Assembly: GCF_037975245.1 (NCBI RefSeq)
Contig: NC_092566.1
Coordinates: 14,822,501 to 14,886,500, forward strand
Reading direction: 5' to 3'
From: Apostichopus japonicus
Taxonomy: Eukaryota; Echinodermata; Holothuroidea; Aspidochirotida; Stichopodidae
DNA length: 64,000 nt
Shown: positions 1 through 11,591 of the stretch, piece by piece
Position numbering within the stretch: position 1 is the first letter of the stretch
Layout: each line of letters begins with the position of its first letter
Notes under the pieces: model-generated
Seen by the model: the letters and a program-made list of their open reading frames with translations, nothing else
Database searches by the model: none
Told to the model about the DNA's origin: nothing
Translations under genes and position numbers: made by a program

Positions 1-741
1 GTTGTTCAAAACGAAATGTCCACGGAGGCCATACTTAACCGCCACATCAATGTATTACTTTATAAAGGCACACTTAATTTAAGTATGCGGTTGCTTTGTC
101 CGAATAAACAAAGCCACTTGTTCATCCCGCAGTCCATCTCAACCCCCCCCCCCATTTTCCCTGCCCCTGTCTATTTTATTGCCTCATTTTTATTCTTCTC
201 ATTTGCCCTATTTTTTTTCTTTTCCTTCTTCCTATTTTATCCCTTTCTCTTTTTGTTCATCAATACCGATTCGATTCTATGAAAAAAAAGTCTGAAATTT
301 AAATTTTCACGAATCGATGCGGTATCGTTTTTTTTTTCTTTCTTTCTTTTTCCGTGTATTTTTTGTCGTCTCTTAGAATAACTTCTATACTCGCAAATAT
401 TGATGGACAGTGCCAACTTGAAGCTATACCGCGATTTCATTGCCTATAAACGTCAAAGAGGCGTAGCTTCATATATTGGAATCATTACGTCTCCGAACGG
501 GCTTGATATCCAAACCTAATTTCTCCCAAGTGTTTGCGGTTAGTAAAAAGTGTGCCCCATTCAAGAAAAAATATCGATGGGGCCACTTTAGAAAATTGTA
601 AAGGATTAGGTTTCTGACTGGTTGCGTCTGACACGTTTTAAGTTTACTTGTCAAATTCTATATAGCCTAACATGGGTTTAGTATAGCAAAGGATGAAAAG
701 AAAATTCAGAAACTGACAAATGCGTGATGGAATGTCTTCAA
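1..741. other. Gene-free stretch
   Basis: I see no supported gene here. The plus strand is T-rich, with poly-C at 142-153 and several T runs between 180 and 360. The frames that stay open are low-complexity. Confidence 0.6.
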
Positions 742-777
742 TTTATATATATATATATACATACATATATAAATATA

Positions 778-814
<37 letters not shown>

Positions 815-815
815 T

Positions 816-881
<66 letters not shown>

Positions 882-896
882 TATAATTATTATATA
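742..896. repeat. (TA)n microsatellite
   Basis: This is a long, slightly interrupted run of TA dinucleotides, seen directly. Confidence 0.95.
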
Positions 897-951
897 GTGA
901 AATTTGGTAACGATAATGAAATGTTATTAGCTTGAAATTGATAATTTCCAT

Positions 952-1090
952 AAAAATAGATAATTGTTATTTTAGATAAAATAGATAATTATTATTTTAT
1001 AATAGATAATATTTTTTCTATTATTATTTTATAATAGATATTATTTTATCTATTATTTTATACTAGATTATTATTATTTTAATAATATGG
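952..1090. repeat. AT-only minisatellite, ATAGATAATTATTATTTTAT-like unit
   Basis: Imperfect tandem copies of an AT-only word of about 20 bp containing TAGATAATTATTATTTTA. It lies just after the TA microsatellite. Confidence 0.75.
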
Positions 1091-2904
1091 ATCAGACGAG
1101 TTGCAAACGTGTACACAATGAGATTGTTTATAAACTCATCATTTGCCATGTGTGTTCTTAATAGTTCTCGCGAATGGTTTATCCACACTCGTGGTAATAA
1201 TTTTCCAAAACCAAGCCAGTGACGTGTACAGGATTGCAAAGGTGGGGGAGGTCCACATTCTAAAATCACCACTCTGACTAATTTTGGTAACTTAGGGCTG
1301 AACCTTCATGGAAAGGAAAGAGGCGAACGGCGGAGTTTGTAAAGGAACGGGTGTACCCCTGGGGTCGTTCAAACCGAATCCGGTGTCATTTCTAAATACA
1401 GGCCTAATGTTATAGATTTCTACAGGTTATTTTATAGGATTGGCATTCGATGACAGCATGTGTGTAGCTGGGTAAGGGTCGCACTGACTATAGCAGTATG
1501 CAAAACCTTTAAGACAACTATATAAGTGCTTATACGTAACCTACCGGTATATATTGAAGCTGAATGTGTTGACTTCATTTCAGCACCTAAATTGTTACAT
1601 AATTAGCTACTCTTCCCCATTGTCAAGAATATCTATAACATGTTTAGACTTTAAGTAGGTAATATAGCATATGCCTTATATTTGAAGTTATGGGTTCGAA
1701 TTCTTTCAAACTTGAACATCATATTAGGTCAATACGCGCACTATTTCACACACACACATACACACGCAGGTGTGTTTTTCATTCAAACTGAGGACCCCAT
1801 TGTTTTCCCTTTGTTGTAATCCACATACCCTGCCCTAACAATACCCCTGAACGATAGAATTCGTCGGAGGACGTTGGGAATTCTTTTGAAGAAATGACGT
1901 CTGGGGACTTGGAATTCCTTTGTTCAGGTTCTCAGTCAGAATAATTACAAGTGCGCGCGCGCGCACACACAAGAAGTGGCATCAGACACCACCTAATACA
2001 TACTGTTTTAGGATTCTTCTATAAATTATATCATAAAATCACCGTTCTACTCAGGAAAATGTGTAATTCTGGTAGTCAACGCAAAGTAACGCAACGTTAA
2101 TATGCAACAAAAAGCTCCACAATACAACATAACGAACAACGGAAAGCTACGCAACGCAAACGCAAAGCTTCAGCGAATTGGAACAGTGCATCGCAAACCG
2201 TCACGCAGAGTTATAACATCATTCTAATTTAAACTTACACGCCGACCTAGCAAAACGAGTCAAAATATTTATTGTTTCAGAGTTTAAAGTGATATATACT
2301 TCTTTTTCTTATCGTTGTAAAGGCAAGACATATACGAGAGATTTATGCTTTGGTGGGCGATTAAATGAAGGAAAGGGTTTTAAAGTTCTCGGAATGAATT
2401 CACTCCCTATTTTTATATTTTTACCCTCGTCCTACTTGCTTGGTGAGACATTATAAGAATCAATAAAAGTCTTTGGACATCTGGCTTCAATCGCGGAGTT
2501 ACGAACAATGAAATGAAAACAAAAATGAGGGTGAAGGCAAAAATTGTAGAACTTGAACTTAGGTAGATTTCAAGAATCATTGATTTTTTAGATGACGGTC
2601 AGACTGTAATAAAAATCTTAACTCTTTATTAGAATTATATCAAATTACTATATTTCAGTCAATTTTTTGGGAGATTGGAAATTTTCATGAACTTTCAACC
2701 TCACTAAATTTGAACCGGTGACCCTATCTAATTAGATTGAAATTGATCATTTCAATTGTAGTACAGAGAAAACAATAAGGAATATTGATTATAGGGTATG
2801 ACACATTCAGGTTTAACTATATATCAAGGGTTTGTATATAAACTAGGCCTACTAGTCTTCAAATCAGCTGGCTGAGTTTGGTCTACAATTTACCAAATCG
2901 AGAA
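1091..2904. other. Gene-free stretch with simple repeats
   Basis: I found no gene. It holds a short CA run near 1747, a (GC)n/(CA)n run near 1954-1971, and a cluster of AACGCAAAG words at 2070-2180. Confidence 0.55.
2070..2180. repeat. Clustered AACGCAAAG words
   Basis: The words AACGCAAAG, AACGCAACG and ACGCAACGCAAACGCAAAGC recur irregularly over about 110 bp. This suggests a decayed minisatellite. Confidence 0.45.
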
Positions 2905-3070
2905 AAGCAGCGGAACCGGGGGGTGGGGTGGGGGTTGTCACAGGGACACGTGCCCCTCCTCAGTTTGGAAGAAAATAACCCCTTTTTCGTAAATTAGATC
3001 GGCCTCTTTGTGGTAATACATAGTACCCTCTTACCATTTTTTTGAATAAAAAGTGCTTTTTTGTTATTGA
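2905..3070 (+). repeat. Fragment related to the 30656 hAT-like element
   Basis: The start, around GCAGCGGAACCGGGGG, followed by CACAGGGACACGTGCCCC, parallels the left end of the element at 30656-31289. The outer inverted repeat is degenerate, and no second end or target duplication was found. Confidence 0.4.
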
Positions 3071-4049
3071 CAAAGTTGGCCTTTAATTGAAAGAACATGT
3101 AATTATATAGAAAGTGCACTTTGTTGAAAACCAATGTGATACTTTAAATTGCAGTAGCGAATGCAGAGAGGATCCATTTTGTAGAATAGTTGTGTTCCTA
3201 GTTTGCACTCTAAGAGGAAAGGTAAATATCCCACTGCTCTTCGGGGGTTTTGACCCCCCCCCCCCATCCCTCACCGCTCCCCTCCCTCCCCCGTCCCATT
3301 GAATACTTTGTCACTGAAAACTTCAAGTCTAGTACCAAGTATTTCTTTAAAAAAGGAAACTTGTAACTTATCAGGCCAATGTCACATGTCCCACCGCTCC
3401 TTTAAGTTTGCGTCCTCCCCCAACCCCTCCCTCCTCCACACAAACGCCCCTATCCCTTAACTGGTCAAATCCACCACCAGGGTGCTATATTTTTCCATCA
3501 AGTGAAGGGCATTGAGAGAGTAATTTTGATTCGATTTGTCGGTTTTTATTGCCAAGACATTTTTTTCCAATGATAATTCTGGAATCACACGGAAAGAGTA
3601 TTTTGGAATATTAAAAAATCAATCAGCTTCCTATAACATTTGAGGCTATGATATAAAAACTGACTGTGTAATTAAGTTAATGATACGATATAATGGTACT
3701 TTAGACTCGAATCAAAGCGATTTTTTTCTTTCATCAAAATCAACTTAAAATGCTACTTTAAAGCAGGTGGCAGTGTCAGCATCGTTAACGTTTCTCAATC
3801 ATTAGATACGCTATACTAGCATATTGGTTGTGAAATTGCTGCAATCATGTTGCGACAGATGTCTAACATCTAGTGCGGGAAACCGAAAATTCAGTCATGT
3901 CATTGTCGTTTCCTTCATAGAGGATTATTGGCATCAACGACTTTTGATGTTTTTCGTATTAAGATTAAGGATTTTCCTCTCTTCACAGCTTTTGGTTGAG
4001 AGAATGAATCTCGGAAGCATTTGCGTGTGTGTGAGTGTCTGTCTGTATG
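3071..4049. other. Gene-free stretch
   Basis: No gene is supported. It contains C-rich tracts at 3257-3297 and 3415-3435. The long open frame that enters from 3824 runs into a SINE and a microsatellite, so I do not call it a gene. Confidence 0.5.
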
Positions 4050-4290
4050 TATGTATATTAGATCCTCCTGCAAGCAGGAACTCGCGAAGAAGCCTCATTG
4101 GCTTATCAAAGCTGCAAGATGACCGAAGACAATCTCTTAGATTCATATTTAACGTCCATGATTATGAATTGTCAATTGTGAACAACTCTGTAACTGGACG
4201 ACATCCCATTAATCTTGGAGTGATTCGAACCGGGGACCTTATGATTGGAAGGCACCCGAAGGTATTGGAAGGCATCGTTGGAAGGCATCT
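4050..4290 (-). repeat. tRNA-derived SINE-like element
   Basis: On the minus strand there is a tRNA T-arm-like B box, GGTTCGAATCACTCC, at about 4211-4235. A body of about 150 bp follows, then a tail that runs into ACAGACAGACACTCACACAC. The word GAAGCCTCAT near the body end also occurs at 6429. I could not define the target-site duplication, and the A box is poor. Confidence 0.4.
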
Positions 4291-5159
4291 GTATGTCCGA
4301 CTGATCAAATGTTTCGATGTTTCAGAGAGAAAGCATTACTTGGAAATGTTTTCTGTACGTTTTGGACATTCGGGAGAAAATATTGAAAACATTATCGCAT
4401 TATTTTTATTCTATAATTAAATAACAACGCATATACTGTCGTCACTCACGAAAGTGGAATAGAACGCATGCGCATTGTTCTGTAAAGACCCCCCCCCCCG
4501 CCGTTCTTATTCATTCTAATTGTCATTCAAACACATTTGGTCAACTTTGTCAAGAAATGTTTAGTCTTTGACAAAAATATTAATTACCACTTTTGCAAAG
4601 CCACTCCCAAGTTGCAATTCTTTTGTGACGAAATTCTGTAATGAAATTAACAAATTGATCACTATTTCGCTGCCAAAGAGCCCCAGTTTGATTCAATTAT
4701 TACCTCGAAGAAGTCATTCAAAAACGTACTCTCATTCCGACAAAACTAATTGACGCAACATGTCTTTATCGTCTGTACAAGCTACATCTCCTACACTGTA
4801 GAGCAATTAACTATGTGGAATTTTCCAGCATCACTTTTGGAATTCCTCTCAACCACACTATAGCTGCAATAATGTTTTCAATTTAAAGATGGAGGGTCGA
4901 ATGCGTCGTTAAGAAAGTTGATAGTATTTACTTACTAAGTGTAGTACCCACAATATACTACAAAATAATTGCAGGAACGCAGGTTTATTGTCTAACAGTT
5001 TCCTCCCCATAAACAGAAAATTAAATATGGAAGTTTCATCGTATCCGTCATTTACCCTTTAGAGCGATCAAAGTAGCAAACATGAAGAACTTTTTTTTTT
5101 TCGTACGTCAATCGTTATTATAGAGATGGTGATGCGGTTCATTATACGGCACCCTTTTA

Positions 5160-5610
5160 GTACGAGTACAACAGTATGAGTACGCGAATAAAGGGTAGAG
5201 TTCATGTAGGTATGAGTACCAGTGCGAGTACCCGGTTTTAAGTGTGAGTACCAGTACTTAATTTTACAATTGAGTGTATTGTACAGTGTATAGATTCCAA
5301 TGATGCCTCGTTACAAGTACAAAAGCATGAGTACGCGAGTTAAGGGTAGAGTTCATGTTGGTATGGGTACCAGTGCGAGTACCCGGTTCTAAATGTGAGT
5401 ACCAGTACTTAATTTTACAATTGAGTGTACATACTAGCTAGATTCCAAAATGCCACGAGTATGAGCAAAACAGCATGAGTACGCGAGTAAATGGTAGAGT
5501 TCATGTTGGTATGAGTACCAGTGCTAGTACCCGGTTCTAAGTGTGAGTACCAGTCCTTAAGTTTACAATTGAGTGTTCATTCAAGCTAGGTTTCAAAATG
5601 CCAATATGAG
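5160..5610. repeat. GAGTAC-rich tandem repeat, about 150-bp unit
   Basis: There are three near-complete units. The landmark GAGTACGCG begins at 5178, 5329 and 5477, giving periods of 151 and 148 bp. Each unit also shares GGTAGAGTTCATGT, GTACCAGTGCGAGTACCCGG and TTTACAATTGAGTGT. Every unit holds about six copies of GAGTAC or its variants. Degenerate GAGTAC words continue to about 5680. Confidence 0.9.
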
Positions 5611-5719
5611 TACCAATCCATCATATCCACTACGAGTACAAGCAAAGTAATTATTGTTATAATACGAGTACTCGTGCGGACTCACTGTTATACTGAAGTA
5701 TTGCAAAGCTTACTATGTA

Positions 5720-5933
5720 TATATGTAAATAACGCTTCCCGGCCTTTTGGCTAAGATCATGTGTAGTATATGTTCCTTTAGGGAATGGTGATACACACCT
5801 GACGATGATCACACAGTCACAGTCCCGATGCAAGGGGACTGGGGCTGAGAGCGGATCAGTCGTTTGGTAGTTTGGTTTTCGTGCCCAGGTTCTTTCCTGG
5901 GTGACTTTTTCTTAAAAAGTATATGTAAATAAC
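5720..5933 (+). mobile_element. U2 snRNA-headed SINE-like retroposon with 14-bp TSD
   Basis: The body, 5734-5919, begins GCTTCCCGGCCTTTTGGCTA and continues AAGATCATGTGTAGTAT. This matches the conserved 5' end of U2 snRNA with few changes and keeps the GTAGTA branch-site-pairing word. After about 45 nt it leaves U2 for an unrelated body with two hairpins: CAGTCCC paired with GGGACTG around 5819-5843, and CCCAGG paired with CCTGGG at 5884-5901. It then ends in TTTTTCTTAAAAAG. The body is bounded by TATATGTAAATAAC at 5720-5733 and 5920-5933, a perfect duplication. Such a duplication is known to mark LINE-driven insertion. A chimeric U2 retropseudogene is the alternative to a SINE family. Confidence 0.8.
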
Positions 5934-6978
5934 AACTTTCTATAATATTGTAGCGAAAGACGCTCGCATTTTATTATTCATCATTTCCAACCAAATCTCG
6001 ACTATATACAAAAGCGCATGTGTTAATTATCAACAATGAGAAGCTTGCCTATAAATTGTTACGGGTGAGGCTAAGTTTTTCGTAATTTGTGACGCGTGGG
6101 AGTTATCATGTTAAAGTCACTTATATCCTTAGCCTATGCATTTGGATATGAAATCAAACAAAATAATTCTATGAGATTGAACAACTTGGACGGTAACTTC
6201 TTTTTCTCCCCATTACGTTGTCCGTGATAGACAGCGCAGTATATATATATATAGTATATATACAAATATATATAACGTATCCTACCCCAAACTACAGGGC
6301 ACCGTATATGCACAATTTCGTTTCATTTCATTTATCATTTTCTTCACTGAACGACATACAACGTACCCATATAATTGATTAAGTTAAAATTGTACAGCAT
6401 GCATAGTTGTGAAAGATAGTTTTCTAAGAAGCCTCATGGCTCAGCAGAGTACAACACTCCCATGCAAGAAAGAGAGAAAAATTAAGGAAAGGAAGTAAAA
6501 TAACAAGATATAACCAAATGTGTGTACTGCTGTATACGCACTTAACCGGATGTATGAACACAAATACTATATAAGATAGTTAATAACAAAACTAACACTA
6601 AATATTTGTTTAATAAGTTTAATAAATGCTTGATTATATATTTACACCAGTATTTGTTTACATTTTACAGTGATATTGTTCGTATTTTTCTTTATTTCTT
6701 TTTTTTTTTTAGACCAGTGTGTCTTCTGAATCTTTCATGGTATATATTTCAAATAATGAGGACACTTTTATTTTATGAATGTGCATATTATAATGTCAAC
6801 ATTTTGATTTGACATAAAACTAACGAAAATTACCATTTTTTGACGTAATATTAAATATATAATAAATTCAACATGAAAAGAAAAAATCACAGGCATATAC
6901 CATGCATCGAATGCGAATGTGTTTATTTTCTGCAGAAAACCAAATTTTATCAGGGTTTTTTTTTAAATATATTTTTCT
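5934..6978. other. Gene-free stretch
   Basis: No gene was recognised. The sequence is AT-rich with a short TA run near 6240-6265. Its right end, 6900-6978, may be the 3' UTR of the minus-strand exon candidate at 6979-7195. Confidence 0.5.
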
Positions 6979-7195
6979 TTAACTTTGCAATGTAGATGCG
7001 ACTTTAAGCGGCTGCGGGCGTTCAGGTCGCTTTGATGTGTCATGGACAGTTATGAGTGTCAAATCTGTCAGTTTCTGAGAAAGAAAAATGAGGCTTGTGA
7101 TAGGTTGATTTTCAATTCCTTCATGTTCAAATGTTTCCTCGGCCTTGTCGTCATGGCAACTCACACTGTCTGACAACTGTTGAGATTCCCCTTTA
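6979..7195 (-). CDS. Candidate terminal exon of an unrecognised gene
   Basis: On the minus strand a frame of about 72 codons runs from a possible acceptor (TTGTTCCAG at about 7202-7210) to a TAA at 6979. The peptide is hydrophilic and not low-complexity. It reads through SDSVSCHDDKAEETFEHEG and IENQPITSLIFLSQKLTDLT and ends KVASTLQS. An AATAAA motif lies about 60 bp past the stop on the same strand, near 6920. The composition looks protein-like, unlike the T-rich frames nearby. I recognise no domain and found no convincing upstream exon, so this is a hypothesis from composition, splice site and poly(A) signal only. Confidence 0.3.
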
Positions 7196-7210
7196 GATGA
7201 TATTTCTGGA

Positions 7211-9940
7211 ACAATTCATGCTGTAAGCAGTTAAGGAGACATTTCGAGGAAAGTCACCCAATGTAGGGCTAGGAACGACATATATGTATAGGCTATATAG
7301 CGAACGTTATTCAAAGAAATGGTACCCTTTTTGTCCCAGTCTCAGGCCCGTATCCAAGCTGGGCCACTGGAATGGGGGGAGGGGGTTGGGGGCTGGCGGA
7401 GAGAAGTCCCCCGTGCAGATTAAAGTGTCTCCTCATTATTTTGCCCAAACTCTCAAATTATATAGTTATACTTCCAAGCGTGTCTTATTATTAAGGATAT
7501 AGTAAATGTTAAGTACCGTGCTATGACCAAGCCATGATAGGCTAATAGGCCTATACCGCTCATAAGCTACATAGCCTAATATAGCTCTTTTTAACTTGCC
7601 AAATACTTAACACATATACCAGTGGATTTGCTTCACAACACGTTTAACATTAGTTCGCTTAAACAGCTATAATTGCACAAGTAACATCACCTGACCCGAC
7701 AAAATATAGCTGTATTGCAGAGCTCGTCAGACAGTTCAAGAGCTGGCACCATTGTAAGTAGAAACTTGTTATATTAATCTGTTTTGAATAAGTAATATTT
7801 GGGATGCAACCACTTTAAAGTTAGTATACTTTTGGAGGTGCACCAAAGTCAGTTTAATTTTGTGTAGTAATTTTCCATTATGTCGGATAAAATGAAAATC
7901 ACGCCTTAATTGACTTTCCTTAAGAAAGTGGACGTTGCTAGGATTGTAATAGTGATGGTGACTTTTATAGCACTGCAAAGTAATTCAAGCTACTTTTGGC
8001 AGAGAGTGATTATATGCTTGGTGTAGTGAACATGAGGTTAGTGTGCATAAAGGAAAGTTATGATGTGCTCACCATAGCTTTGGAGTAGGAATGTAGGCTA
8101 TATATATATATATTTGAGTTTAACCAATACGAATTCTCTGAGGGCGGCGGTGGGCCTTAAAGTACATTATGAAAAAACAATTGTCCCAACTGGGTGTGAA
8201 AATAACATTCTACTATCAGAGTTAATTGTATGGATACATCTTCTACGCATATATCCTACACACAAGAAAGAACATTTCCTATGGATATTGCCTAGCGAGA
8301 GTGTGGATAATTGGATGGACATTCATTTATAAATATGAATATTCATGATTATACGCTGAAAATCAGCCAGTTGGGAGAGTTTCCTAATGCTAATACCTCT
8401 CTAAACTGTACTCCAATATCATGCTCTCAAAGCACTGGTATTGACAGTACAAACAGTTCCTGACTTTGATCTGATAGAAACATGATATTCATACTGCTCG
8501 TACTGACAATACGAGTGCTCTGAAGCAGGACATGACAGTGCAGTATAGAAAACATTGTCACAACTGGGTGCTGAAAATATATTTAATTTCAATTCGGTGC
8601 CGATAGAAAAAAAAAGACAACCCTGGTGTATTTCTGCCTGTTTGTAGAAAAAGACAACTTGGAATGACATTCTTTTGCTTACATTTAACAGAAAAAAAGA
8701 AGACTTGAAAAAAAAACTAAAGAAAATCTCACTGTGGCTTAATACATATCCGATATGATGTAATCCATAGCTTGCCAGATGCCTACGTGCAGAAGAGTAG
8801 GTAGATAATGCACTTTTAAAAGAAAATTTGATAAATCATTCATTTCTGGACTTCATGCTATCCTTGAACTACCATTTGTCTTCTGTCTAACCTTGTTTTT
8901 GATTGCATCTTCACAAAAGTCGTATCAGATGAAAATTGGTCCGTTTGAAGAGTTGCCAAAAAAGTCTATAAAATCCTGAAAACTCCACAATAAAATTGGC
9001 AAGTTTACAAAGATGCAAAAAGCGGAATTGGGTATACGTTAAATCGTTTGATAGGGTACTAAACAAGAGTAGAAAAGAGGTTACTCGGTATATAAATGTC
9101 TCGCATTGAGACTTTATATACTTGATCGTTAAAATTGAGGAAAAAAGCGCGCAAGGTTGAAAGAATTGTAGCCAATTGCTGATAATTGGGTTCTTAAAGT
9201 CAAAGTGTATAGAGATTATTTTATTTTGGTGAATTATGGCGACAAAAGATTGCATTGAGAGAAAGACAAAAAAAAAAAAAGTACATATCTGTAGCAAAGG
9301 TTTCGATTTTTAGTTCATTAGCGAACTAATATTTTACTTGTTGGTCCAATGCGACGAATTTTCTTAAGGGTGTTATATGTATAGATAACTGTTGACTGGG
9401 CAGTCCGGAGGCGGGGTGGTGGGTGGGAAAAGTGGGTGAGATGTATGACCTCTTTTCAACGACAGACAATAAGTGGGTATCAACATCATCTGGAAGAATG
9501 TTGCAAAAAGAATTTCGATATTCTTGAGGATAGACAGGAAGGAGGAAAATTAATTTGTTACAGAGTACTTACATCGTAAAGATAGTTCCATAAATAGGAG
9601 GGGACAGAAGGGGTAGGAGACAGGGGTGGGGAAGACGAGGGATGGGTAAGGGGAGGGGAAGGGGAATTGAATGTCAAGGGCAGTGGAAAGGAGGGCAGTG
9701 TCGGTAACAATGAGATTTTGTGAGAGGCACATACGTAAACTCATCAATAATTGCTGCTCTTTCAAACGAAATATGGCCTCGCAGTACCGCTTCCCATTTG
9801 AAGAAAAAAAATGTACATTATATTTTCATATATGGAAATGGACACGTTCCAGTGTGAAGATTGACCGTTCGTATATGAATTTATTATTTGAAGTCGGTCA
9901 AAACGAACACCTTGGGAAAAGTGAAATATTTCTGCATTTT
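7211..9940. other. Gene-free stretch with small direct repeats
   Basis: No gene is supported. ACAATTGTCCCAACTGGGTG near 8176 recurs in diverged form near 8547 (ACATTGTCACAACTGGGTG), with GAAAATA following in both. This hints at a decayed repeat across 8160-8660. G-rich tracts lie at 7370-7400, 9408-9440 and 9598-9665. Confidence 0.5.
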
Positions 9941-10040
9941 TACGTAATAATCACTTTGTAACCCCTTAACCAGCCTCTGCTGATGTGATTACGTAATATT
10001 GACTCTGTATCCCCTTAACCAGCCTCATGCTGTATGACAT
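9941..10040. repeat. Two-copy tandem duplication, 50-bp unit
   Basis: TACGTAATAATCACTTTGTA and CCCCTTAACCAGCCTC recur as TACGTAATATTGACTCTGTA and CCCCTTAACCAGCCTC, offset by about 50 bp. Confidence 0.75.
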
Positions 10041-11368
10041 TCGACGACCTTGTTACAATAATACTGTATAATTGTCACATTTATCCCACTCAACAAAAAG
10101 ATTTTAATCAAAGACCGATATTATTTACTTTCAAACTATAGTCTGCGGGGCCAAAATAAACTGTTAAAGGCTTTAAGTGGATAACATGATACATATAGAA
10201 AGTGTTTCAATGTGTGACTTCTTCTATGAAATGTTTACACTAATTTAGTTGTAACAATAATTCATGTATATCACACAATTTAAAACATATCTGATCATCA
10301 TTATGTAGCTTAGCTGTAATATTATAGATGAAAAGTTGCCATAGCAACGATTTGATTAATTATTATACATCAGCTTCGAAAGGAAAAAGTACATCTTATT
10401 TATTCGAATTCACACGAGATTCTTCTACCATAATCCTGTGTGTGTGTTTTTTTTTTCTTCCTTATTTTTAGTTTTTAATTTGACTGAAGGTTTACAGAAG
10501 CGAATTTAAATTATGTACTAGAATAGTCTTTCTGTCCAGTCGCTTTTTGTATTTTTTAAATAAAAATAAATACAAAAATCTGCGAACCGCAATTAAGATG
10601 GTTCATCGATGTGTCAGGCCCTTCCACTGTACAGGCCAGTAGCCCTAGGGTGGGGTGGGTGGGCTTGGGAATGGGTATAGGGTACAAATTTTGGTTATCC
10701 ATTCTGGGGGGGGGGGCTAACGGATGGTCACTCTAGGAAGGTCGTCTGAGTTCTGGGAGTTGGATGCAAAATACTGTACGCTATCATTTTCATCATGTGT
10801 TTTCTTACTCTTTTAGCAAGCGCATAATATTATTCTCTGCACTTATAGACGTACAATGAATGATAGTTATACATAGCCTAGATCCCTATATACCTTTAAC
10901 TTTTACGTAGGCAGCTTTGCCTTGAACAAAATATCCTTTAGTACCGCGACTGTGGGCAGGAAGTCGCACACGATAGCCATCGCATTTCTGGACACATATA
11001 CGCCATTCTACTTACAAAGTGTAACTTGTAACTCGATAGATCTTAGATGCATACATTTGCAGATGTAAATTTTAATACGGGCATATTTAGGAATGATATA
11101 GATATACATATATAGATGACACTGAAAAACTCAAACACACACGAGATAATGGGGTGGATGAAAAACCGTCACATATTGAAGCAGGGTTGTAACTTGTTGA
11201 CGCTGTCGTTATATGCGTTTCCATGTATACACGTCAAGGGTATACTGAATACTATCGTTTCGATTTAACGATAAACCTACAACGCGGATCCTTGCTTCCG
11301 TTGAGACAACGGAACGATGACGTTATGGACGACAGTAATGTTTCTTAATATTAATTTCATATCAGATT
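10041..11368. other. Gene-free stretch
   Basis: No gene was seen. There is a G run at 10706-10717 and T runs near 10450. Confidence 0.5.
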
Positions 11369-11526
11369 GTTTTGATTTGAAATCAAATGAAACGACAATA
11401 TTGATTAAATGTTCATATTCAGAAATGTCTATACATTTGGGAAATTTCGCGATGTTGTATTGGGAAAATGCCTATCGCATTTTTGCTTGGCGCGAAGAAA
11501 ACTCGGAAGATCATTATTTGTACTGA
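11369..11526 (+). pseudogene. Ig V-like exon fragment
   Basis: An acceptor-like TTTCATATCAG ends at 11368. It opens a frame of about 52 codons that stops at 11526. The peptide reads CFDLKSNETTILIKCSYSEM then SIHLGNFAMLYWEN. A B-strand-type Cys in ILIKCSYS is followed about 15-18 residues later by a C-strand-type Trp in MLYWEN, which is the spacing of an Ig V-set domain. The F-strand Cys (YxC) is missing because the frame stops early. A second short frame, KAQLRVILITVRPE, follows an acceptor-like TTTCTATAG at 11539-11547. This could be an isolated Ig exon, a broken copy or chance. Confidence 0.28.
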
Positions 11527-11591
11527 AGGGTTTTTTTTTCTATAGAAAAGCACAACTGAGAGTAATACTAATAACGGTTAGACCTGAATAG

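Noticed and set aside
3824-4420. 198-codon open frame on the plus strand
   Set aside because: It crosses a tRNA-like SINE and a GT microsatellite (the CVCVSVCLYVC part). The GRHP repeats come from duplicated non-coding words.
5734-5919. Functional U2 snRNA gene
   Set aside because: Similarity to U2 ends after about 45 nt. The Sm site and 3' stem-loops are absent, and the copy has retroposon flanks.
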